Shown here: in pieces, positions 7,411 through 11,421 of the stretch
Layout: the number at the start of each line of letters is the position of its first letter
Position numbering within the stretch: the first letter of the stretch is position 1
Origin: CAZRZN01 sp964604565
Lineage (GTDB): Bacteria; Pseudomonadota; Alphaproteobacteria; Rhodobacterales; Rhodobacteraceae
DNA: 11,421 bases
Assembly: GCA_964604565.1 (NCBI GenBank)
Contig: CAZRZN010000127.1
Location: forward strand, 1 to 11,421
Reading direction: 5' to 3'
The notes under the pieces: generated by a model
Databases searched by the model: none
The model's input: the letters and a program-made list of their open reading frames with translations, nothing else
What the model was told of the DNA's origin: nothing
Program-made: the position numbers and the translations under genes

Positions 7411-7431
7411 CGCGCATGAATGCCATGCGCG
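7411..7431. promoter_or_regulatory. Perfect 8-bp inverted repeat in the tatA leader
   Basis: CGCGCATG (7411-7418), a five-base spacer and CATGCGCG (7424-7431) form a perfect inverted repeat, 38-58 bases upstream of the tatA start. As RNA it would be a stable stem with a five-base loop in the 5' leader; as DNA it could be a dimer operator, for instance for the adjacent regulator. There is no T-run on either side, so a terminator is unlikely. The sequence shows only the symmetry. Confidence 0.45.
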
Positions 7432-7491
7432 TTCTGTATCGACTCTCGCAGTCTCGGAAAAGCGGCAAAGCATGGTCAGGACGGACTCGTT

Positions 7492-7527
7492 TTGTCATGA
7501 GGATGTCAGTTGTCATGATTTTGTCAG
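7492..7527 (+). promoter_or_regulatory. Two adjacent Pho-box-like sites upstream of the WYL regulator
   Basis: Two 18-base units lie back to back: TTGTCAT-GAGG-ATGTCAG (7492-7509) and TTGTCAT-GATT-TTGTCAG (7510-7527). Each has two TGTCA cores exactly 11 bases apart, the geometry of the PhoB site (consensus CTGTCAT-N4-CTGTCAY). The units match each other at 14 of 18 positions. They point toward the regulator gene, ending 25 bases before its ATG, so the second box would occupy the -35 area, as at PhoB-activated promoters. A possible -10 is TATGGT (7529-7534) or a site just before the ribosome-binding AAGGGA (7539-7544). PhoB binding is inferred from motif geometry. Confidence 0.6.
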
Positions 7528-7552
7528 TATGGTGTGCTAAGGGATAGCGAAC

Positions 7553-8212
7553 ATGGCCCGCAGAGATCGTCTTTATGCCCTGATGCAACGCCTCCGAGAC
7601 GGGCGGTTGCATACGGCCGAGGCCATGGCACAGGACCTTGGCGTGTCGGTCCGCACGATCTATCGGGACATGGAAACCCTTGCCGCCTCAGGCGTCCCGG
7701 TCGAGGGCGCGCGCGGCTACGGATACACTGTTCAGGCGGCGATCACCCTGCCACCTCTGAACCTGACCGAAGCCGAGCTGGAGGCGCTGCATCTTGCACT
7801 TGCCGCGCTTGGCGCGTCGGATCTGCCCGAACATGCGGCCAGCGCGCGCCGTCTCGCCGCCAAGATCGAGGCGGTTCTGCCGGAGGATGTCGGCCCTGCC
7901 CCCGCGCCATTTGGCTTTGCCACCGATGCTTTTGCGGAGGCGGCGCACGGTTTCATACATATGCCCGCCATCCGCGCGGCAATTCGCGCGCGGCAACGTG
8001 TCCGGGTGGAGATCGCGGGCGCCGCGCACGACATCCGACCCCTGCATCTGGACTATTTTGGCCGGGTCTGGACCTGTGTCGCATGGGACGAAACGGTCGG
8101 GGACTTCACGACCCTGCGCATCGACCGCATCGCCAAGGTGACGCCCCTGCCCGGTCTGTTCGTCGACGAACCCGGAAAAACGCTGGCCGATTGGCGAAAT
8201 GGAAAGACCTGA
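7553..8212 (+). CDS. WYL-domain (YafY/DeoR-like) transcriptional regulator
   Basis: This is a 219-residue helix-turn-helix regulator. The N-terminal HTH (about 4-55) reads HTAEAMAQDLGVSVRTIYRDMETL, with the recognition helix about 31-42, and GARGYGYTV is the wing typical of YafY-type proteins. A helical linker follows (71-110). The C-terminal WYL ligand domain spans about 138-205, with IRPLHLDYFGRVW then LRIDRI. The tripeptide that names the domain, WYL, reads W173-T-C here, so the ligand pocket is altered; the ligand is unknown. The start follows AAGGGA by eight bases. Just upstream are two Pho-box-like sites, suggesting phosphate control. It is divergent from tatA and ends at a hairpin terminator. 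Confidence 0.9.
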   Translation: MARRDRLYALMQRLRDGRLHTAEAMAQDLGVSVRTIYRDMETLAASGVPVEGARGYGYTVQAAITLPPLNLTEAELEALHLALAALGASDLPEHAASARRLAAKIEAVLPEDVGPAPAPFGFATDAFAEAAHGFIHMPAIRAAIRARQRVRVEIAGAAHDIRPLHLDYFGRVWTCVAWDETVGDFTTLRIDRIAKVTPLPGLFVDEPGKTLADWRNGKT

Positions 8213-8324
8213 GATGGGCCGCCTTGTCGCCGGATCACAGGCCTAAGGGGGCAAAGGCCGGGATCTCCGCCCGTCATTACCATCGGCTTGCCACAGCCGG
8301 CGGGAACAATGGCACCAAGGGAAC

Positions 8325-8359
8325 GACCCCGGCGCCACGAGTGGAGCACCGGGGTCTTT
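8325..8359 (+). terminator. Hairpin terminator downstream of the WYL regulator
   Basis: GACCCCGG (8325-8332) pairs perfectly with CCGGGGTC (8349-8356). The 16-base interior has a small second stem (CCA/TGG), and TTT follows at 8357-8359. It starts about 110 bases after the regulator stop on the + strand. The T-run is short, so efficiency is uncertain. Confidence 0.55.
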
Positions 8360-8367
8360 CGGGTCAG

Positions 8368-8406
8368 GCGCGGTCCGGACGTCGGGACAAGGGGAGCGGA
8401 CCGCGC
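8368..8406 (-). terminator. Perfect 10-bp hairpin just past the Gly/Tyr protein stop
   Basis: GCGCGGTCCG (8368-8377) and CGGACCGCGC (8397-8406) form a perfect inverted repeat with a 19-base loop, beginning 16 bases after the - strand stop codon at 8423. No T-run follows on the - strand, so it may be a weak terminator or an mRNA 3' stabiliser. With the neighbouring hairpin it separates the two convergent genes. Confidence 0.4.
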
Positions 8407-8422
8407 AGGGAACAGCCCGAAA

Positions 8423-8899
8423 TCAATATTTGTAGGCGCTGCCACCCTTGTAGCCGGTGATCTTGTGGCCGCCGGTATAGCCACTGCTCTTGAAGCCGCC
8501 GGTGTAGCCGCCGTCATAGCCGCTGCTCTTGAAGCCGCCCTGATACCCGCCCCCGTTGTAGCTGCCGCTCTTGACCTCCTGATACCCGCTGACAATGCAG
8601 GACCACGGGGCGTTCTGATCGCCGCCGATCTTGATGACTTCGCGCGACAGCGTCGAATACTGCGACGTGGCATAGGCTGTGTTCTGCACGCATTCCATGT
8701 TGCCGATATACGCGCTGTTCCAGTCGGCATATCCGTAGGAGTCATGGGCCGCTGCGGTCCAGGTCTGGATCGTGACGATCTTGGCATGCTGTTGATTGTG
8801 GCCGTAGCCCATCGCGGTGATCTTGTCGCCCTGACCGGCGGCAGCGGCCGTTGCGGTGAGGGACAAAGCGACAAGGGCGATTTTTGCAATGGTTTTCAT
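8423..8899 (-). CDS. Small secreted protein with Gly/Tyr/Lys repeat tail, unknown function
   Basis: This is a 158-residue protein I cannot name. Residues 1-21 are a Sec signal peptide (Lys-rich start, hydrophobic core, cleavage likely after the Ala run). The mature N-terminal part (22-104) has W47, YGYADW (55-60) and two cysteines, C70 and C101, that could form a disulfide once exported. Its pattern resembles small secreted proteobacterial proteins built on a Trp...YG...W...Cys scaffold (inference). The tail (105-158) is almost only Gly, Tyr, Ser, Thr and Lys with repeats of GYxGG, including GGFKSSGY twice in a row, and ends in Tyr. Such low-complexity tails occur in adhesive or surface-polymer proteins. 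AAGGA lies eight bases before ATG, a strong ribosome site. A Tat signal is absent (no RR). Confidence 0.8.
   Translation of the reverse strand: MKTIAKIALVALSLTATAAAAGQGDKITAMGYGHNQQHAKIVTIQTWTAAAHDSYGYADWNSAYIGNMECVQNTAYATSQYSTLSREVIKIGGDQNAPWSCIVSGYQEVKSGSYNGGGYQGGFKSSGYDGGYTGGFKSSGYTGGHKITGYKGGSAYKY
8462..8539 (-). repeat. Two tandem 39-base coding repeats in the Gly/Tyr tail
   Basis: Bases 8501-8539 and 8462-8500 encode residues 121-133 and 134-146, GGFKSSGYDGGYT and GGFKSSGYTGGHK. A 24-base block within the units differs at one position, so the duplication looks fairly recent at the DNA level. Flanking GYQ and GYK units are more diverged copies. Confidence 0.7.
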
Positions 8900-8912
8900 G
8901 AGCTTTTTCCTT

Positions 8913-9111
8913 GTTGAAAATTCAGGTCTTGTTGATCGGTTCTGGTCTTGGCTGAGCCCGGCGCCGTCCTGTGTCTGTCTTGTGCCGAACTTCGTATCTG
9001 TGACGCAGATTAATCAGAAATCCTTGGACGCCGAAGGTGTGGAAAACCGCCACAACCTTTTACGACATTGTTTTTGAATAATACTTTTTCTATTTTACGG
9101 ATTTTGGAACG
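8913..9111 (-). other. Long AT-rich leader upstream of the secreted-protein gene
   Basis: About 200 bases lie between the aldolase terminator and the secreted-protein ribosome site. The distal half (about 9050-9111) is strikingly AT-rich for this genome, with TATTAT-like sequence on the - strand, and probably holds the promoter or an UP-like element; I cannot fix a -35/-10 pair. An 8-bp palindrome GATTAATC is at 9008-9015. I see no convincing gene on either strand. Confidence 0.4.
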
Positions 9112-9141
9112 AAAAAGACCCGCCTTCCGATGGAAAGCGGG
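9112..9141 (-). terminator. Rho-independent terminator of the aldolase gene
   Basis: On the - strand, CCCGCTTTCC (9141-9132) pairs with GGAAGGCGGG (9128-9119) over ten bases with one G-U pair and a three-base loop, followed closely by TTTTT (9116-9112). It begins 29 bases after the aldolase stop. Stem, tight loop and T-run are all canonical. Confidence 0.85.
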
Positions 9142-9170
9142 CCAGCCCTGAGAGAAAAATGAGGATGATC

Positions 9171-10073
9171 TCAGACGGAGGCCTGATAGATCTTGTCGAT
9201 ATTCGCGCCCAGCGCCGCGTTGAATGCGTCGTCGGATTGCTGTTTTGACAATCCTTCGGTCAGCGCGCGGCTGAAGGACGCGATCATCTTGGGCTGGCGC
9301 GCGAGGCGCGCGCAGGCGTCATCTGTGGAATAACCCCCCGACAGCGCCACCACGCGGATCACGCGCGGGTGATCGGCCAGTTCGTCATAAAGCCCCTCCT
9401 GCGTCGGGATGGTCAGCTTCAGCATGACGTCCTGACCCGGTTCAAGCGCATTCAGATGCGTCAGGATCTCAGCCTTCAGCATATCCTCGGCCTCTGCCTT
9501 GGTCGGCGAATGAATGTCCACTTCCGGCTCGAGGATCGGCACGAGACCCGCCGCGCGCACGGTCTGGCCAAGGTCGAATTGTTGGTCGACGATCGCCCTG
9601 ATGCCCTCTGCGTCGGCCTCATGGATCACCGATCGTTCCTTGGTGCCGAAAATGCCGAACTGGACGGCTTCCTGAAGAGTTTCCTCCACCCCCGGAATCG
9701 GCTTCATCAGTTGCACGCCGTTCGCCTTGTCCTCCAGTCCCTTGTCGATCTTGAGGAAGGGCACGATGCCGCGATCTTCCCACAGTGCCTGCGCCGTGGG
9801 CTTGCCCTCAACCTCGCCGCGCATCGTGCGCTCGAAGAGGATCGCCCCGATCACCTTGGCGTCGGTGAAATCCGGTGCGGTGATGATCCGGCTGCGCATC
9901 TGGTGGATCTCGGCGAACATCGCGTCTTCGCCGTCATACATGTCCTGCGTGACACCGTAGAGCCCGAGAGCCTTGGGTGTGGAGCCCCCGGATTGGTCCA
10001 GCGCGGCGATGAACCCGGCACCCTCGCGCATCTGCTCGGTTTGCTTGGCAAATGTTTCGGCATTCTGTCCCAT
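9171..10073 (-). CDS. fda: Class I fructose-bisphosphate aldolase
   Basis: This enzyme splits fructose 1,6-bisphosphate into dihydroxyacetone phosphate and glyceraldehyde 3-phosphate, and runs backward in gluconeogenesis. The 300-residue protein belongs to the short bacterial class I group (as in Staphylococcus) and not to the zinc-dependent class II group. ALDQSGGSTPKAL (24-36) is the family N-terminal signature. FLKIDKGL (106-113) carries K108, ILEPEVD (180-186) carries E182 and E184, and LKLTIP (218-223) carries K219, the likely Schiff-base lysine. SGGYS (245-249) and ASFSRAL (265-271) build the phosphate site. The start follows GAGGG by about five bases. It is a single-gene unit with its own terminator and a probable promoter/operator upstream. 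Confidence 0.95.
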   Translation of the reverse strand: MGQNAETFAKQTEQMREGAGFIAALDQSGGSTPKALGLYGVTQDMYDGEDAMFAEIHQMRSRIITAPDFTDAKVIGAILFERTMRGEVEGKPTAQALWEDRGIVPFLKIDKGLEDKANGVQLMKPIPGVEETLQEAVQFGIFGTKERSVIHEADAEGIRAIVDQQFDLGQTVRAAGLVPILEPEVDIHSPTKAEAEDMLKAEILTHLNALEPGQDVMLKLTIPTQEGLYDELADHPRVIRVVALSGGYSTDDACARLARQPKMIASFSRALTEGLSKQQSDDAFNAALGANIDKIYQASV

Positions 10074-10135
10074 GAGACCCTCTTGAAATGCGGTGAAAGG
10101 CTTTTGACGATGTCGATAGCGCAGGCCGTCCGCCC

Positions 10136-10169
10136 GGTATAGTGGTCGCCGAAAGTGTTATCGCTAAAC
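10136..10169 (-). promoter_or_regulatory. Possible aldolase promoter with LacI-type operator
   Basis: On the - strand TATACC (10141-10136) could serve as -10 about 63 bases before the aldolase ATG. Where the -35 should lie there is instead the near-palindrome TGTTATCGCTAAAC (10156-10169 on +). Its core TTA-TCGC-TAA has the central CG typical of LacI-family operators. Alphaproteobacterial carbon regulators of that family, such as CceR, bind palindromes of this sort (from memory). Overlap with the -35 would suit repression or carbon-dependent control. Confidence 0.4.
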
Positions 10170-10533
10170 GTGACGCCGATGCGAACTTTCCTCGGGACCC
10201 GGTGTTCCTTGAGCCGCCGATGGGGTCATACAAAGGGTCCTGCATGGACCTTCGGGCAGCCGCTGGGGACCAACTGACCGGGCATCGCGAGGAAGCAGGG
10301 GCGTCATCCGGCCATGGCGACCGCGACACGGATGATGGCCCTTGGGCCAGCCGCAAACCCGTTTCGCAGGGACCGTGCCCCTTTGGCGAAAGAGCGGCAC
10401 AGGGGGCGCACCAGGGCGCCCGGGATCGCGTATGGTCCCCGCGCAATTTGACCTGACTGTACATCCGGCCCTCTGTCACGATTGGCCCGGTTCTCGGGAG
10501 AGGATCAGGTGCGGCGCGCAATCGCCTACGGCG
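10170..10533. other. 364-base gene-free stretch between aldolase and ccdA
   Basis: No frame here looks like a protein; the open frames are short, compositionally odd and lack ribosome sites. Several small inverted repeats occur: GGTCC/GGACC (10236-10250), TGGCC/GGCCA (10336-10349) and GGGCGC/GCGCCC (10404-10421). These are common in GC-rich DNA, and none has a T-run. It could hide a small RNA or a decayed gene, but the sequence does not show one. Confidence 0.4.
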
Positions 10534-10597
10534 TTGGGGGCGCTGCCCCCTCTGGCCTGCGGCCATTCACCCCCGGGATATTTAAGGCCCGAAGAAA
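10534..10597. repeat. REP-like intergenic element next to the ccdA 3' end
   Basis: It contains the hairpin GGGGGC-GCT-GCCCCC (10536-10550), a second hairpin TGGCC-TGC-GGCCA (10553-10565), and then ACCCCCGGGATATTTAAGG running into GAAGAAAC. I recognise the layout, a G5/C5 stem followed by CCCGGGATATTT and GAAGAA, from many intergenic regions of Rhodobacteraceae genomes, usually just beyond a stop codon as here (ccdA stop at 10606). It may work as a transcription terminator or mRNA 3' end. Family membership is from memory. Confidence 0.55.
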
Positions 10598-10605
10598 CCG
10601 CAGGA

Positions 10606-11352
10606 TCAGCCCAGGGCGGCCAAAGCGGGGAAGGTCTCGAGCAGCCAGAAGGACAGTGCCGAGAAGCCGCCCGTCAGCATCAGCAGACCGATGGTCCAGA
10701 GCAGCAGGCCCATCGCGCGCTCGATCTGTTCCATGTGGCGCTTCATCCACCCCATCACACCGGTGAGCCGTGGCAGGAAGGCGGCAACAAGCAGGAAAGG
10801 CACGCCCAGACCCACCGCGTAGACTGCGAGAAGCAGCGTGCCGCGGGTCACCGAGGCTTCCGAGGCGGCAAGGCTCAGGATCGCGCCCAGTTGCGGACCG
10901 ATGCAGGGGGTCCAGCCAAAGGCGAAGGCAAGGCCAAGCACATACGCCCCGAAGGCAGTGCCGCCCCGGTCCCCGGCGTCGAGGCGCGCCTCGCGGTCAA
11001 GGAACCCGATCCGGTAGACGCCAACGAAATGCGCCCCGAAGATCATTACGACGATCCCCGCCGCGGTGTTGAACCATCCCTGATATTGCAGGAAGGCCGC
11101 ACCGACGGCCGAGGCGGCGAACCCCATCAGCAGAAAGACGGTCGAAAGCCCGAGCACGAAGAAAAGCGCGGGGAGCAAGGCCTTGTTTCGGCCCTGACCG
11201 CCCAGATCGGTCACGGTCACACCGCTCATGTAGGCGAGATAGGGCGGAACCACCGGCAGCACGCAGGGGCTCAGAAAGGAAATGACCCCGGCCAACAGCG
11301 CCACGGCCATTGCGGGAAGGAGGGAGGCATCAATGATCTCGATTCCGAACAT
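10606..11352 (-). CDS. ccdA: Cytochrome c biogenesis protein CcdA
   Basis: CcdA is an inner-membrane protein that carries electrons from cytoplasmic thioredoxin to periplasmic thiol reductases, keeping apocytochrome c cysteines reduced for haem attachment. The 248-residue protein has six hydrophobic helices (about 13-38, 58-84, 93-113, 133-160, 172-195, 212-235). The two redox cysteines sit in the usual matched motifs, C30 in FLSPCVLPVVPPYL and C150 in GWTPCIGPQLGAIL, each flanked by prolines. There is no added thioredoxin or N-terminal periplasmic domain, which separates it from DsbD. The start ATG follows AAGAG by seven bases. Gene order does not show its redox partner. Confidence 0.95.
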   Translation of the reverse strand: MFGIEIIDASLLPAMAVALLAGVISFLSPCVLPVVPPYLAYMSGVTVTDLGGQGRNKALLPALFFVLGLSTVFLLMGFAASAVGAAFLQYQGWFNTAAGIVVMIFGAHFVGVYRIGFLDREARLDAGDRGGTAFGAYVLGLAFAFGWTPCIGPQLGAILSLAASEASVTRGTLLLAVYAVGLGVPFLLVAAFLPRLTGVMGWMKRHMEQIERAMGLLLWTIGLLMLTGGFSALSFWLLETFPALAALG

Positions 11353-11421
11353 GATACGCTCTTAGGCCAAACTTCGGGGCGCGTCACCTTGCCTGTCTGT
11401 CACATCCCCGTGGTCGGGGCG

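Noticed and set aside
8856..9077. 73-codon + strand open frame with a hydrophobic start and several Cys
   Set aside because: It begins antisense to the signal-peptide region of the secreted protein, which explains the hydrophobic look, and has no ribosome site.
10142..10456. 104-codon + strand open frame upstream of the aldolase
   Set aside because: GTG start without a ribosome site, low-complexity polar sequence, and overlap with the probable aldolase promoter; not supportable as a gene.
9934..10566. 210-codon - strand open frame across the aldolase start and the gene-free region
   Set aside because: Arg/Pro/Ser-rich shadow overlapping the real aldolase in another frame; no recognisable motif.

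Overview
The window is GC-rich DNA of a Rhodobacterales alphaproteobacterium (Roseobacter/Rhodobacter type; genus not resolved). This rests on protein character (a [4Fe-4S] PurF, a Rhodobacteraceae-style TatC with a long periplasmic loop, a small class I aldolase) and on an intergenic repeat next to ccdA that I recognise from that family. It is mostly housekeeping chromosome. I see no insertion sequence, prophage, CRISPR array, tRNA or rRNA.

Layout, left to right. Positions 2-901 (+) are the 3' two thirds of purF. At 985-1641 (+) lies a short-chain dehydrogenase-like protein with an atypical active site. After a 371-base gap with an operator-like palindrome comes the + strand cluster surE-pcm-nlpD-like (2013-4675), the classic stationary-phase survival/repair cluster; its last gene is a lipoprotein with two LysM domains and a degenerate LytM domain. 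Converging on it is the - strand operon tatA-tatB-tatC-ATPase (7373 down to 4877), which builds the twin-arginine translocase and appends a DUF815-type AAA ATPase through a 4-base overlap. A WYL/YafY-type regulator (7553-8212, +) is divergent from tatA. The shared intergenic region holds two adjacent Pho-box-like 18-mers just before the regulator and a perfect 8-bp inverted repeat in the tatA leader. Two hairpins separate the regulator from a convergent small secreted protein with a Gly/Tyr/Lys repeat tail (8423-8899, -). Next are a class I fructose-bisphosphate aldolase (9171-10073, -), with a strong terminator and a possible LacI-type operator/promoter, a 0.5 kb gene-free stretch ending in a REP-like element, and ccdA (10606-11352, -).

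How the genes fit together: surE, pcm and the nlpD-like gene act in nucleotide salvage, protein repair and cell-wall hydrolysis control. Tat exports folded proteins, in E. coli including the cell-wall amidases that LytM factors activate, so the two convergent clusters may be functionally linked (inference). CcdA passes electrons to periplasmic thiol reductases for cytochrome c maturation. No clearly new multi-gene system is evident. The best leads are the tandem Pho boxes before the WYL regulator, the Gly/Tyr-tailed secreted protein, the catalytically degenerate LytM protein and SDR, and the DUF815 ATPase fused translationally to the tat operon.
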